64,000 nt of DNA from an uncultured Gardnerella sp. (GTDB lineage: Bacteria > Actinomycetota > Actinomycetes > Actinomycetales > Bifidobacteriaceae), in contig CAMUFL010000001.1 in the NCBI GenBank assembly GCA_947088155.1, positions 124,001-188,000 on the forward strand, given 5' to 3'. Made by a program: the position numbers and the translations under genes. The notes beneath the pieces were generated by a model, which worked only from the letters and a program-made list of their open reading frames with translations, made no database searches and was not told the DNA's origin. Below, in pieces: positions 1 through 10,092 of this stretch (the stretch's first letter is position 1; each line of letters starts with the position of its first letter).

Positions 1-1
1 T

Positions 2-589
2 GTGAGCAAATCTTACTTCAATAACTACCTTAAGCCTACAACGCATATTCTGCTTATTTCGGTAGACTCTAGCAAAGCTAATCTTGTAGATATTGTTAAG
101 AATATTAGAAATATTACATCTAGCTATGCGGAGGTTATGGCTGGTGGAAGCGTGTTCCAGCGAGCGCAGTGGGAAAGTGCTATCGACGTAATGATGATGT
201 TGCTTGTTGGCTTAATAGCAGTAGCTGTTGTGATTGCTTTAATAGGTGTTGCAAACACATTAAGCTTGTCTGTTATTGAGCGAACCAAAGAATCTGCAAC
301 TTTGCGAGCAATCGGCATGACAAGAGGACAGGTTAGAAGATCTCTTGCGTTGGAAGCAACGTTGATTTCCTTAACAAGCACCGTTTCTGGCTTGATTGTT
401 GGAACAGCGTTTGGGTGGATTGGATCCTACATGGTGTTTAGCGCAATTGGCAAAGTTCCGTTTGTAATTGATTGGACTATTTACGCGGTTCTTGCTCTAA
501 TCGCTTTGTTTGCAGCGCTTCTTTCCAGCGTTCTTCCAGCTCGTAGAGCAGTAAAGTCTTCGCCAGTAGTTGCGCTCGCGGAGGACTAA
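2..589 (+). CDS. ABC transporter permease, FtsX/MacB type, C-terminal part
   Basis: This is the last 195 residues of an FtsX-domain permease; the protein most likely begins before the window, so the GTG at position 2 is probably internal. The frame shows one membrane segment (about residues 63-87), the cytoplasmic loop typical of the family (ERTKESATLRAIGMTRGQV), then two further membrane segments and a final LPARRA motif. Proteins of this family act with a MacB/LolD-type ATPase in export or envelope remodelling rather than solute import. The substrate cannot be told from this fragment, and the partner ATPase would lie upstream of the window. The family call is firm; the start is unknown. Confidence 0.85.
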   Translation: MSKSYFNNYLKPTTHILLISVDSSKANLVDIVKNIRNITSSYAEVMAGGSVFQRAQWESAIDVMMMLLVGLIAVAVVIALIGVANTLSLSVIERTKESATLRAIGMTRGQVRRSLALEATLISLTSTVSGLIVGTAFGWIGSYMVFSAIGKVPFVIDWTIYAVLALIALFAALLSSVLPARRAVKSSPVVALAED

Positions 590-648
590 ATTTCGTAAGA
601 ACATATGTGAAAAGATAGTCTGTAGAAGTTAAGTTGCAGAAAAAATAG

Positions 649-694
649 AGATAATGCCGGTATGTAAATTTTACTTATCGGCATTATCTTTTTC
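649..694 (+). terminator. Rho-independent terminator after the FtsX-type permease
   Basis: An 11-bp inverted repeat (AGATAATGCCG at 649-659, complement at 679-689) is followed by a T-rich tail. It lies 60 bases after the permease stop codon. Confidence 0.8.
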
Positions 695-972
695 TTAGGC
701 TTTTTCGACACTCTGAAAAAATTTGTAATATTGTTATTATTTTTTAAAAATTATTGTGTATAACTATTCGAATTATATAATATTATGTGCATAATTGGCA
801 TTTTTTATTAATGGTCTTCAAAAATAATACGATTATTATTCATTATGACAAGTTTTATCGGAAATATTCCGAATAAATAGCGTTGAAAATGTATTTATTC
901 CTTTGTTATGCTCAAGGATGACTGCTGACATAAGTTAGACATGAAGGCCGCTACGAGCAAGGAGTAACAAAT
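695..972 (+). promoter_or_regulatory. AT-rich upstream region of the surface protein gene
   Basis: This stretch has no credible reading frame on either strand. It is very AT-rich up to about 900 and ends with a good Shine-Dalgarno site (AAGGAG at 959-964) before the ATG at 973. It probably holds the promoter of the surface protein gene, but I could not fix one -35/-10 pair. Confidence 0.4.
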
Positions 973-3018
973 ATGGTAACGGTCAAGAAAAAATCTGCCG
1001 CAGCAATCGCAGGATTTGTTTTGTTCCTGCAAGGCCCAATGCCAGCATGGGCGCAAGAAGCTGTTGAGGATGTACAAAATACGCAAGCTCAAACAGAGGT
1101 GACTGCAAAAGCATCTACTGAAGAAGCAATTGAAAAAGCTGAAGAGCAGGTTCAGCAATTAGAAGCTCAAATTGAAGAGTATAAGAAAAAAGTTGCAGAA
1201 TTTGACGATCTTTTAAGTAAAATCTCTGAAACTGAAAAAGGATTTGAAAACGTTGAGAAAGATAAGGAAAAGGAACTTTTAGAAGCTGAAAATGCATTGA
1301 AAATGGATTCCGAAGCCGCAAAAGTAAAAATTGCAGAATTTGAAAAATCCAAAGAAGAAAAGGATAACGAGCTTATTGGATTAAAAGCCGCATATGAACT
1401 TTTAAAAGAGCAATATGATCATGCAAAATTAGCTCTTGATGCTTTGCAAAGTGACGAAGAAGAAAAAAGTCAAACAAAAGAAAGAGCTGCAGCTAATATA
1501 AAACAATATGAATCACAGATTTCAGATCTTCACAAAGAAGTAGATAATCTTAATGAATCTATTGCAAGTGATTCTGCTCAAATTAAAGAGTATGATACAA
1601 AAATCGGTGAATTGGAATCCGCATTAGAAAAAGTTGATCCAAACGATGGTGATAATATTTATTCTATAGCGGAGCAGTTTAGAAAAGTCTCTAATGATCA
1701 AACTTCACTTAGCAAAAAAGTTGAAGAAAATAAGAAACTTGTTGCTGCTAAAGAAAAAACTGTGAAAGAATTAGAAGTTCTTTTCCAGAATGCAAAGCAA
1801 GAATTTGAAAAAGTAAGTGAAGATCTTCAAAAAATTAAAGATCAAATTGATGAGTCTAAAAAAGATGTAGCTAGTAAGCTTGAAGCTTCCAACAGTAAAG
1901 ATTCTGAAGTAAAGAAAGCAGAGTCTGAAACAAAGCTTCTTAATAATATTATTGAGAACTATAAGTTAGTTGACGACAAAAAGAAACTAGATGAAAAAAT
2001 TAAGTCATTAAGAAATGGCTTTGAAGGCGCTAAAACATTTAAGAACAATCAGATTCAGGAGAGAACTGCGAAAAGTGATTTAAAGAAGCAAGCTGAGGAT
2101 TCTTTAAAGGACGCAGAAAAGAATCTTGAGGAAGCTAAAGCTAAAGTTACTATTCTTAAAGCTCAATTGAAGAAGGAAAAAGATCAAAAAGATCAGCAAA
2201 GTGGTAACAGTTCTGCTGGTAATAATGAGGCAAAAGAATCAGGAAAACAGACTGGTCCTACTGCTCCAGCACCTTCTGATTCTAAAAAAGATAATGAATC
2301 TCAAGAGCATGCTGCTCCAGTCCCTGCACCTCCAGTAGCATCTGCTCCGAAAGTAGCTGCTCCTGCCGAATCCGATACACAATCAAATGCTGCTTCTGAG
2401 GTTCCTAAAGCTAAGGTTCCAGTGCCATCTGTTAATTCTCCGGTTGTGCCGCCAGCTTCTGCGGCTCCAACAGTACCAGTTCCTACTGTTCCTACTGTTC
2501 CGTCGGCACCTGCTGCTCCTGCAACCCCTGCGGTTCCAGCAGTTCAAGTTGAAAATAATTCAACTCATGTTGTTCCTGCAGCTTCTGCGGTTCCAGCAGT
2601 GCCAAGCTCCAAGCCTTCTGATGCAAATACTCAGAAAGTAGTAGTTCCGGTTGTTGAAATAGTTAAAAAGGTTTCTTCTGCAGCCGAATCTCATGCTCCA
2701 GCTGCTGCTAATACTTCTTCTTCGCCTGTGACTCCGACAGACAATACTTCAAAAACAAACCAGTCAACCGAATCACAGGTTTCAGAAGAAAACTCTACGA
2801 AGCCTGAAAATAACAAGGGTGATGTTGAGGAAGTTGAAGAAAAGACTCCTGTTGAAAGCAATAAGCCACAAGCTCAAGCTAAAGTTGCAGGCGAAAACAA
2901 GTCTTCTGGTAATATGCTTAGCACTATAATGCTAGGCGTTTTGGGTGCATTAACTATTTCTGGAGCTGCTGCTGCCGGCGTGACTGTTATGCGTCACCGT
3001 CGCCTTCCAAGAGCATAA
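973..3018 (+). CDS. Secreted coiled-coil surface protein with Pro/Ala/Val-rich stalk
   Basis: A 681-residue exported protein of unknown function. Residues 1-28 form a signal peptide (basic start, hydrophobic core, cleavage after AWA). About residues 30-410 are one long charged coiled coil rich in E, K, A and L heptads. Residues 410-640 are low-complexity and rich in P, A, V and S, resembling a wall-spanning stalk. Residues 646-670 form a membrane helix followed by a short basic tail (RHRRLPRA). There is no LPXTG motif, so sortase anchoring is not supported; the C-terminal helix should hold it in the membrane. A role in adhesion or cell-envelope architecture is an inference from this shape only. 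It has its own Shine-Dalgarno site and terminator, so it is probably a single-gene unit. Confidence 0.85.
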   Translation: MVTVKKKSAAAIAGFVLFLQGPMPAWAQEAVEDVQNTQAQTEVTAKASTEEAIEKAEEQVQQLEAQIEEYKKKVAEFDDLLSKISETEKGFENVEKDKEKELLEAENALKMDSEAAKVKIAEFEKSKEEKDNELIGLKAAYELLKEQYDHAKLALDALQSDEEEKSQTKERAAANIKQYESQISDLHKEVDNLNESIASDSAQIKEYDTKIGELESALEKVDPNDGDNIYSIAEQFRKVSNDQTSLSKKVEENKKLVAAKEKTVKELEVLFQNAKQEFEKVSEDLQKIKDQIDESKKDVASKLEASNSKDSEVKKAESETKLLNNIIENYKLVDDKKKLDEKIKSLRNGFEGAKTFKNNQIQERTAKSDLKKQAEDSLKDAEKNLEEAKAKVTILKAQLKKEKDQKDQQSGNSSAGNNEAKESGKQTGPTAPAPSDSKKDNESQEHAAPVPAPPVASAPKVAAPAESDTQSNAASEVPKAKVPVPSVNSPVVPPASAAPTVPVPTVPTVPSAPAAPATPAVPAVQVENNSTHVVPAASAVPAVPSSKPSDANTQKVVVPVVEIVKKVSSAAESHAPAAANTSSSPVTPTDNTSKTNQSTESQVSEENSTKPENNKGDVEEVEEKTPVESNKPQAQAKVAGENKSSGNMLSTIMLGVLGALTISGAAAAGVTVMRHRRLPRA

Positions 3019-3050
3019 ATTAAAAGGCTACTAGGTACGTTGATAATCTA

Positions 3051-3101
3051 AATTGCGGCTATTTGTGTCTATGCATAAACAGCCGCAATTTTATATTTTT
3101 T
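3051..3101 (+). terminator. Terminator between convergent genes
   Basis: AATTGCGGCT (3051-3060) and its perfect complement (3081-3090) form a 10-bp stem followed by a T-rich run. It sits between the surface protein gene and the converging response regulator and could serve both. Confidence 0.8.
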
Positions 3102-3882
3102 ACGGCTTAACTAAGCCATTTTCGTAAGCGAAAACTACAGCTTGAACGCGGTCTCTAGCATCGATTTTTCCTAAAATATGCGCAACATGCGTTTTTACTG
3201 TGGGCAAGCTAATAAATAGTTTGTCAGCAATTTCCTGATTTGAAAGTCCGTGAGCAATTTCAACAAGAACTTCGCGTTCTCTATCAGTAAGTTCTGGAAT
3301 AGCAGAATTTTCGTATGTGCAGCTTTGTGTTTCTTGTACATCCGGATTTGTTTGCGCAGTCGAACTTGCTTGTACATCGTAACTTGCTTGTGCGGTATAA
3401 TTCGCAGCACTGTTTTCTGTAGTATTTGTTGCTACTTTGCTTTGCTGAATCATAGTTTCAATCAAACGCTTCGTAGCAGTCGGAGCAATAATTGCGTTTC
3501 CTTGATACACTGTTCGTATTGAATTAAGCAAAGTTTCAGGTTCAGTATCTTTCAAAAGGAACCCGGAAGCGCCAGCATGAATTGCAGCCATAACATATTC
3601 GTCTAAATCAAAAGTTGTCAGAATAATAATTTTAGTATTTTCGTTAGTTTTTTGCTGCAGAATCTTGCGAGTTGCTTCCAATCCGTCCATTACAGGCATG
3701 CGAACGTCCATAAGAATAATGTCTGGATGATCTCTTTCTGTAATCTCTACTATTTGTTTTCCATTCGCTGCTTGAGCAACAACTTGCATATCTTGCTGCG
3801 AGTTAATTACCATAGCAAATCCTGCACGAACAAGCTCCTGATCGTCTGCTATTGTAACGCGAATTACTCCATTGTTTTCCAT
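3100..3882 (-). CDS. NarL/LuxR-family response regulator
   Basis: A 260-residue DNA-binding response regulator. The receiver domain fills residues 1-125, with the acidic pocket near DDQE, the phospho-acceptor Asp in IILMDVRMP and the conserved Thr and Lys (LTTF, LLKD). A Q/T/N-rich linker (about 145-190) is longer than usual. The LuxR-type helix-turn-helix follows (LTDREREVLVEIAHGLSNQEIA, then TVKTHV). Its partner is the kinase gene just upstream on the same strand, 18 bases away, so the two are almost certainly co-transcribed. The signal and target genes are not evident from the sequence. Confidence 0.93.
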   Translation of the reverse strand: MENNGVIRVTIADDQELVRAGFAMVINSQQDMQVVAQAANGKQIVEITERDHPDIILMDVRMPVMDGLEATRKILQQKTNENTKIIILTTFDLDEYVMAAIHAGASGFLLKDTEPETLLNSIRTVYQGNAIIAPTATKRLIETMIQQSKVATNTTENSAANYTAQASYDVQASSTAQTNPDVQETQSCTYENSAIPELTDREREVLVEIAHGLSNQEIADKLFISLPTVKTHVAHILGKIDARDRVQAVVFAYENGLVKP

Positions 3883-3900
3883 ATTTTCTATAGTATCAAC

Positions 3901-6429
3901 TTATTCTTGCTTATTTAATGCACTGTGTTGAATTTGCTCATCGAGCGAGGGAGCAGGGCGAACTGCAATTTCAGTTACATTCGCACCATTATTTGCTGAA
4001 TTAACGCTTGATCCTGTTTCTCGCAAAATTCCAAGCAATTTTCGCATATATTTTAGTGCTGAGCGACCTTCATCTCCAATATTTTTGAAAGCTTTACTAA
4101 TTTCTTCACTTTGTCCCTGTGATTGCTCTGGGTCTGATGACTTTCGATTTTCTGTATTGTTATTTGCTTTTTCGTATTTATTTAGCATATCAATTCCGTT
4201 ATTTGCGGCATCGATTACTTTATGCAGTGTAACAGCAACTTTTTGCTGAATATTTGAGCTAAGTCGCTGCCTTTCTGCGTTTGCTGCAAGTACTTCTAGC
4301 TGTTTTTGTTCTTGCTCGAGTTCTGTTCTGCGTGTTTTTAGAAGCAATAAATTATTGTCATCGTTTCTTCGGTAATAAGCAAACGCAATAACTGTAAAAC
4401 AAATTAACGCAACTGCGAAACCAAAAACTAATCCTACGGATGCCATTTGCATAATGATATAAAAATTAGTCGTGTCTATATTCGATGTAAAGAATTGTAT
4501 TGGAGTTGCATTTTTTGGAATATTTCTTGATGCGATGCCAATTTTTAGTGCAAAAATAGCAGATTCTAAAAGTACTATTGCGCTAATCCATTGCCATGCG
4601 CGCTTTTTGCCGTATAGAACCGCAGCATAAATAATGCTTGGAATGAATAAGTTAGCAAACAAAATATTAGGTAAGAATATTAGCTGTATTGCAGAAAATA
4701 TTGCGGCAACAATTGCGCATGTTGTTGGAGATTTTCTACGGAACATAAACGGCACCATGGTTGCAAGAGTAAATACTCTATAAAATATTTCTAACGAAAG
4801 TGAGTCGAAATATTGTGAAGACATTCCATCTCCAAGAATAAAATCATAAGTTGGTACAAAAAGCATCAGAACAATCCAAGGCGCTGCATAAATAATGTCT
4901 CCAATAAGCCAATGTTGTTCAAACCATTGTGATACTTTCTCAATCTTATTTTGTGAAGCATTTACTTCTGGAAAAACTTTTGATGAGGTTGGAACATTTG
5001 CATTTGCCGGTTTTGTTTGCGCTACTGATTGATTATTAATTTTTGCATTCTTATAAGTAACGTTAGGAATACTATTTAATACAGAAGCAGTAGTATTTGA
5101 CGGGTCTGTGCTGTAAGAATATGGAATAAAAGCAACAATACTAAACGTTCCATCGTTTAGTTTCCCGTAATTAAGCGTTCCGTGAAGATTTTCAATGCGT
5201 TCTTTCATGCCAATTAAGCCATAACCGTTTTTATGCTGCGCATTGCTATTTTGCGTTTGGTTAACTTCGATTTTGTGTATTTCATTTGTAATTTTTAGTT
5301 TTAAACCTTGGTTGTTCCATTCTTCATGAATGTTTACTTTAACGCATTCGCCTGCATGCTTGCGAATATTAGTAAGTGCTTCTTGAATAATTCTATATGC
5401 TACAGTTTGTGCAGCTTTGTTGAGTTTATGAGAAGAATTTATGCCATCAACAGTATGCCAAAAAATATTATTTGGTGAAGCAATTCGCGCTTGCTCAATA
5501 AGTGATGGCACGTGATTCAAATTTGTGTCGTTAGAAGGTGCATCAGTTAAAGCTTCTAGCAGCCTACGCATGTCGTGAACGGCGCGCTCAGCTTCATTTT
5601 TAATAATATGCATTGTTTTTTTAGCGAGCGAAATATTTTGTGTTGCGGCATAACGGCCGCCATCTGCTTGCACAATAATAATAGAAAGCGTATGAGCAAC
5701 AATATCGTGCATATCTCTAGCAATTCTTGCTCGCTCTGCAGTAACAGCAATGTGTTGAGCTTTTCGGCGGTACGCGCGAATAGCGTTATTGTGTTCTTGC
5801 AAAAGTTGAATAGTATGCACATGAGTGCGCTGCCAGTAGCCAATAATAACCGTAATAGTGGTAATAATAATCGCAAAAATTATGGAAGGAATCGCAAAAT
5901 TAAGTATATTTGAAACGCAATTTTTTATATTACTGCTATTTATATTTCGTACACTGCAGGTATAACTAGATTTCGAATGATTATTGCCATATATTGGTCC
6001 CATTACAACATTCCACGATATTAATGCGCAAGATAATATGGTTGTTATGTAAGCTGTAATAACAAAAACTTTCGTATGCGTTGGGTTTCCGCGCGCAATA
6101 GCGTTAACAAGCAGCACGAAACCAAAGAAATCAGCGAAAAGTTGAGCTGGACCAAATATTACTTGCACAATGCAAATAACAATAAAAATAATAGCCGCCT
6201 GTTCAGGCCATATCTTTCTTACTGAAAGTAGTAGTGCAACAACGATATTTGTAAGCGCTACTGTAACCAGCGAACCCTGAGTCAGTAAACCGTCAACATA
6301 GCTTATACTATATCTATTGTTTGAAAGTATAAAAAGAATAAGTGGAATAATACCCCATAATATGTCGTTTAATGTGAGCTCTTTTCGTAAGGACTGTATA
6401 ACACTTTGAAACATATTAGGTACTTTCAT
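3901..6429 (-). CDS. Membrane histidine kinase with a second, degenerate kinase half
   Basis: A sensor kinase of the NarX/DesK (HisKA_3) type, about 842 residues from the ATG at 6429. The N-terminal half has about six membrane segments, a normal dimerisation motif (ERARIARDMHDIVAH, phospho-acceptor His about residue 241), an N-box (RIIQEALTNIRKHA) and a G-box (GYGLIGMKERI). After a linker the layout repeats: another set of about five membrane segments, then ERQRLSSNIQQKVAVTL, which aligns with the dimerisation motif but has Gln in place of His. It ends after the second helix with no ATPase domain. I infer that the second half senses or scaffolds and does not transfer phosphate. The reading frame is open to 6519, but that would overlap the divergent peptidase gene; ATGs at 6429 or 6414 are more likely and neither has a strong Shine-Dalgarno site. 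Confidence 0.85.
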   Translation of the reverse strand: MKVPNMFQSVIQSLRKELTLNDILWGIIPLILFILSNNRYSISYVDGLLTQGSLVTVALTNIVVALLLSVRKIWPEQAAIIFIVICIVQVIFGPAQLFADFFGFVLLVNAIARGNPTHTKVFVITAYITTILSCALISWNVVMGPIYGNNHSKSSYTCSVRNINSSNIKNCVSNILNFAIPSIIFAIIITTITVIIGYWQRTHVHTIQLLQEHNNAIRAYRRKAQHIAVTAERARIARDMHDIVAHTLSIIIVQADGGRYAATQNISLAKKTMHIIKNEAERAVHDMRRLLEALTDAPSNDTNLNHVPSLIEQARIASPNNIFWHTVDGINSSHKLNKAAQTVAYRIIQEALTNIRKHAGECVKVNIHEEWNNQGLKLKITNEIHKIEVNQTQNSNAQHKNGYGLIGMKERIENLHGTLNYGKLNDGTFSIVAFIPYSYSTDPSNTTASVLNSIPNVTYKNAKINNQSVAQTKPANANVPTSSKVFPEVNASQNKIEKVSQWFEQHWLIGDIIYAAPWIVLMLFVPTYDFILGDGMSSQYFDSLSLEIFYRVFTLATMVPFMFRRKSPTTCAIVAAIFSAIQLIFLPNILFANLFIPSIIYAAVLYGKKRAWQWISAIVLLESAIFALKIGIASRNIPKNATPIQFFTSNIDTTNFYIIMQMASVGLVFGFAVALICFTVIAFAYYRRNDDNNLLLLKTRRTELEQEQKQLEVLAANAERQRLSSNIQQKVAVTLHKVIDAANNGIDMLNKYEKANNNTENRKSSDPEQSQGQSEEISKAFKNIGDEGRSALKYMRKLLGILRETGSSVNSANNGANVTEIAVRPAPSLDEQIQHSALNKQE

Positions 6430-6545
6430 AATTACTAGGCTAGTGCATAGCACTTTATAGAACAATCGAACTTGAGTATGATTTATATAAGAATGTGTAA
6501 TTGACATTGCATGTAGCATGCAAGAGTACAGAAAGGGAGTGCGAA

Positions 6546-7928
6546 ATGGCGTTACTTACAAGCTATTATGTTCCGGGATTGCATATCGAAGAACGTGCAA
6601 TTGACGTGCCGCTTGATTGGGAAGGAAACACTCCTGGTGGAGCTATTAAAGGCGAAACAATCCGATTGTTCTGTAGAGTAGTTTGTGCCCCTGAGCATGT
6701 ACATGATAATTTGCCTTTATTAGTATTTTTGCAAGGAGGTCCTGGTGGGCAGTGTCCACGACCACTTTCGCCTTCTAGTGATGGCTGGATTCAAGAAGCT
6801 ATTAAACATTTTCGCGTAGTCTTGCCGGATCAGCGTGGTGTTGGGCGTTCTTCAAGAGTAGACGCTTCAACTATGAAGCGCATGGCAGATGACGGTGTAA
6901 GCGTTGAGCGACAAGCCTGGTATTTAAAGCGTTTCTTGGCTGACTCTATTATTCGCGATTTTGAACATCTGCGACTTACTGAATTCGATGCTAAGCCATG
7001 GGTTTCACTTGGTCAAAGCTATGGTGGCTTCTTGACTCTTACATATCTATCACTATTCCCTCAAGGATTAATTGCAAGCTTTACAACAGGAGGTATTCCT
7101 CACGTTCCAGCAAATGCGCGTGAAGTCTATGAGCATACTTTTCCTCGTATGGCGCGTAAAACTGAGCAATTCTATGAGCGCTATCCGCAAGATGTTGCTC
7201 GTGCTGCAGCTATTGCAGATCGTATTGCACAGGGTGATGTTGTGCTTCCGAACGGTGAAAAACTTACGGTTGAGCGATTCCAAATGTTGGGTTCTTCATT
7301 TGGAATGAAACCAAGTTTTGAACGAGTGCATTGGTTAATTGACTCTGCGTTTGCAGATGGTGATGGTTCCTTGAAAGCATTTAAGCACGGCGGAGGAGCT
7401 TCTGCAGGTAGTTTAAGTGACGATTTTGTGTATGGTGTCATGGATTCTACAGCTTCTAGTCCACTTTATTGGCCATTACAAGAATTTATTTATGCTGATG
7501 GTGAATTGGAACACCCAATTTTGTGGGCTGCTCAGCAGGTTCGAGAAACTATGCCAGAGTTTTCTGGTTCTGCTCGCCCTATTATGTTTACAGGTGAAGC
7601 AATGTTTCCTTGGATGTACGATCAAGAGAAAGCTTTGCAACCATTCCTTCCAGCTGTTGACTGCTTGATGAAAGATAAGCAGTTTGGCAAAATTTACGAT
7701 CAAGATCAACTTGCTAATAACGAAGTTCCATTGCAATCAGCAGTGTATTTTGATGACATGTATGTCGATTCTGGTCTTCAGCTTGACACTCTTTCTCGTA
7801 TTGCCAACTCCCACTATTGGACAACGAACGAGTTTGAGCATGATGGTTTGCATGGAGACATTGTTTTCCGTCATTTGTTTGATGAGGCGCTGAATCGTGG
7901 TGATTTAGAGGGAATTTATAAGAGATAA
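6546..7928 (+). CDS. Alpha/beta-hydrolase, proline iminopeptidase-like (S33 family)
   Basis: A cytoplasmic serine peptidase of about 460 residues. An oxyanion-region motif FLQGGPGGQ is followed by DQRGVGRSS, the nucleophile elbow GQSYGG (Ser of the triad), and a late His in EHDGLHGD. This pattern and length fit the S33 proline iminopeptidase/tripeptidyl aminopeptidase group, which releases N-terminal residues, often proline, from short peptides. There is no signal peptide. The start at 6546 is chosen because it follows GAAAGGGAG and encodes MALLTSYY; the frame is open further upstream into the divergent kinase gene. It stands alone between the kinase and proC. Confidence 0.9.
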   Translation: MALLTSYYVPGLHIEERAIDVPLDWEGNTPGGAIKGETIRLFCRVVCAPEHVHDNLPLLVFLQGGPGGQCPRPLSPSSDGWIQEAIKHFRVVLPDQRGVGRSSRVDASTMKRMADDGVSVERQAWYLKRFLADSIIRDFEHLRLTEFDAKPWVSLGQSYGGFLTLTYLSLFPQGLIASFTTGGIPHVPANAREVYEHTFPRMARKTEQFYERYPQDVARAAAIADRIAQGDVVLPNGEKLTVERFQMLGSSFGMKPSFERVHWLIDSAFADGDGSLKAFKHGGGASAGSLSDDFVYGVMDSTASSPLYWPLQEFIYADGELEHPILWAAQQVRETMPEFSGSARPIMFTGEAMFPWMYDQEKALQPFLPAVDCLMKDKQFGKIYDQDQLANNEVPLQSAVYFDDMYVDSGLQLDTLSRIANSHYWTTNEFEHDGLHGDIVFRHLFDEALNRGDLEGIYKR

Positions 7929-8054
7929 GCCATATATAAAGGTAATAATTTTAATATGCGCAATGATTATAGTGCACTCTTTGCTATGCTATACATCTGT
8001 TTGCTTAGTAATGAGTGCGCTATTGTTTTATCAATGCGCTAAAGGGGGTCGTGT

Positions 8055-8858
8055 ATGAGTACTTGTGTATCTGAAACTGTTGGTTTTATAGGTTATGGCA
8101 ACATGGCACAAGCAATCGCTAAAGGTGCACTGAATGCTGGCGTATTACAAGGTGAAAATATTGTTGCGTGCGCGCATAATTTTGAAAAACTCGAGCGTAA
8201 TACTTCGCTGATTGGCGCTCGCGCTATGCACACTGCTCAAGAAGTATGTGAAGCAAGTGATGCGATTATTATTGCTGTAAAGCCATATCAGGTTGCTGAA
8301 GTACTTAAGCCAATTTGTGAAATTATTAATGAACGAGGTATTGCTGTTATTTCCGTTGCAGCCGGTTGGACGCTTGAGCGTTACATGGAACTACTTGGCA
8401 AGGAAGCTCATGTTCAGTGCATTATCCCTAATACTCCTATTTCTGTAGGCCAAGGTGTGACTTTAGCTGAAACTACTCATACGCTTACTGATAGTCAACT
8501 TTCAATGTTTAATGCTTTATTTGAGCCAATTTCTTTGGTAGAGCGAGTGAACAGTGATCATATGAATATTGCAATGTGTATTTCTAGCTGCGCTCCAGCT
8601 TTTACAGCAATGTACATGGAAGCATTGAGTGATGCTGGTGTGAAATATGGTTTGCAACGTGATTGTGCTTACCGTTTGGCTGCAAAAATGATTGAGGGAG
8701 TAGGTGCGTTATACATGGATTCGCGCACGCATCCTGGTGCTATGAAAGATGCAGTGTGCTCTCCTGGAGGAACCACTATTCGTGGCGTTGCTGAGCTAGA
8801 ATCTCGCGGATTTAGGGGAGATGTGATTGCTGCAGTTGATGCTATTGAAAATAAATAG
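8055..8858 (+). CDS. proC: Pyrroline-5-carboxylate reductase
   Basis: A 267-residue enzyme that reduces 1-pyrroline-5-carboxylate to proline with NAD(P)H, the last step of proline synthesis. The N-terminal nucleotide-binding motif is GFIGYGNMAQAI. The family signature near the C-terminus is present (CSPGGTTIRGVAELE). The length is normal. A strong Shine-Dalgarno site (AAAGGGGG) precedes the ATG. It follows the S33 peptidase gene; liberation of peptide-bound proline next to proline synthesis is a plausible theme, but the 126-base gap leaves co-transcription open. Confidence 0.95.
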   Translation: MSTCVSETVGFIGYGNMAQAIAKGALNAGVLQGENIVACAHNFEKLERNTSLIGARAMHTAQEVCEASDAIIIAVKPYQVAEVLKPICEIINERGIAVISVAAGWTLERYMELLGKEAHVQCIIPNTPISVGQGVTLAETTHTLTDSQLSMFNALFEPISLVERVNSDHMNIAMCISSCAPAFTAMYMEALSDAGVKYGLQRDCAYRLAAKMIEGVGALYMDSRTHPGAMKDAVCSPGGTTIRGVAELESRGFRGDVIAAVDAIENK

Positions 8859-8912
8859 TAAATAAAATCAAGTTGTGTCGGCTTTCCCGGCGCTGGTCTA
8901 AACTAGGTAAAT

Positions 8913-10001
8913 ATGTCTTTAACTATTGGAATTGTTGGATTGCCAAACGTTGGTAAGTCCACTATGTTTAATGCTTTAACCCGCAACAACGTTTTGGCGG
9001 AGAATTATCCGTTTGCAACTATTGAGCCTAATACTGGTATTGTTCCGCTTCCGGATCATCGTCTTCCAGTTTTAGCTAAATTAGTTAATACTGAAAAGAT
9101 TGTTCCAGCAACAGTTACTTTCGTTGATATTGCAGGCATCGTTAAGGGTGCTTCCGAGGGTGAAGGTTTGGGCAATAAGTTCCTTGCTAATATTCGCGAA
9201 GCAGACGCTATTTGCGAAGTTGTGCGCGCATTTAATGATGATGATATTGTGCATGTTAACGGCAGAGTAGATCCTGCTGACGATATTGACACGATTAATA
9301 CTGAGCTAATTCTCGCCGATATGCAAACTATTGACAATGCTCTTCCAAAGTTGGAAAAGGATTTGCGCGGTAAGAAAGTTACGCAGGAATACGTAGACGC
9401 TGTAAATAAAGCTAAGGAAATTCTTGAATCTGGAAAGACTATTGACCAGGCTCATAACGAAAAGCTTATTGATAAAAACGATGTGTATGATTTACACTTG
9501 CTCACTGCTAAGCCATTTATTTACGTGTTTAACGTGGATGATTCGGAGTTGGCTGATGAAGATTTGAAGTCTAAACTTTCTGCATCTGTCGCTCCTGCAA
9601 AAGCAATATTCCTTAATGCTCAGTTTGAGTCCGAGCTTACTGAACTTGACGAAGCTGATGCTCGTGAAATGCTTGAAGATGCTGGTTTGAAGGAATCTGG
9701 TTTGGATCAACTTGCGCGTGTGGGATTCGATATTTTAGGTCTTCAAACCTATTTGACTGCTGGTGTTAAGGAAGTTCACGCTTGGCAGATTCATAAAGGT
9801 TGGACTGCTCCACAAGCTGCTGGTGTGATTCACACTGATTTTGAGCGTGGATTTATTAAGGCAGAAATCGTATCTTATGATGATTTCGTTGCTGCTGACG
9901 GTTCTATGGCAAAAATTAAGGAAGAAGGAAAGCTTCGTCTTGAAGGTCGCGACTATGTGATGCAAGACGGTGATATTGTCGAATTCAAATTTAATGTATG
10001 A
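8913..10001 (+). CDS. ychF: Redox/ribosome-associated ATPase YchF (Obg family)
   Basis: A 362-residue P-loop protein of the Obg/YchF family. It has G1 GLPNVGKST, a switch region with [17 protein letters not shown], and a C-terminal TGS domain ending [11 protein letters not shown]. YchF proteins bind ATP in preference to GTP and associate with ribosomes; they are nearly universal in bacteria. The length is normal and the frame intact. No clear Shine-Dalgarno site precedes the ATG, while a TAAACT hexamer lies at 8899-8904, so the message may have a very short leader. Confidence 0.96.
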   Translation: MSLTIGIVGLPNVGKSTMFNALTRNNVLAENYPFATIEPNTGIVPLPDHRLPVLAKLVNTEKIVPATVTFVDIAGIVKGASEGEGLGNKFLANIREADAICEVVRAFNDDDIVHVNGRVDPADDIDTINTELILADMQTIDNALPKLEKDLRGKKVTQEYVDAVNKAKEILESGKTIDQAHNEKLIDKNDVYDLHLLTAKPFIYVFNVDDSELADEDLKSKLSASVAPAKAIFLNAQFESELTELDEADAREMLEDAGLKESGLDQLARVGFDILGLQTYLTAGVKEVHAWQIHKGWTAPQAAGVIHTDFERGFIKAEIVSYDDFVAADGSMAKIKEEGKLRLEGRDYVMQDGDIVEFKFNV

Positions 10002-10092
10002 TTATTTTCATGTTCGTTCAAAAAAATTTATGATTTTTATGTTACGAGTGATTTTAATATCATAATAAATAAAAGATTTATTTTTTTTTAAG

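Noticed and set aside
3250..3522. Plus-strand Cys/Ser-rich frame within the response regulator gene
   Set aside because: It is antisense to the linker of a clear response regulator and has no start signal.
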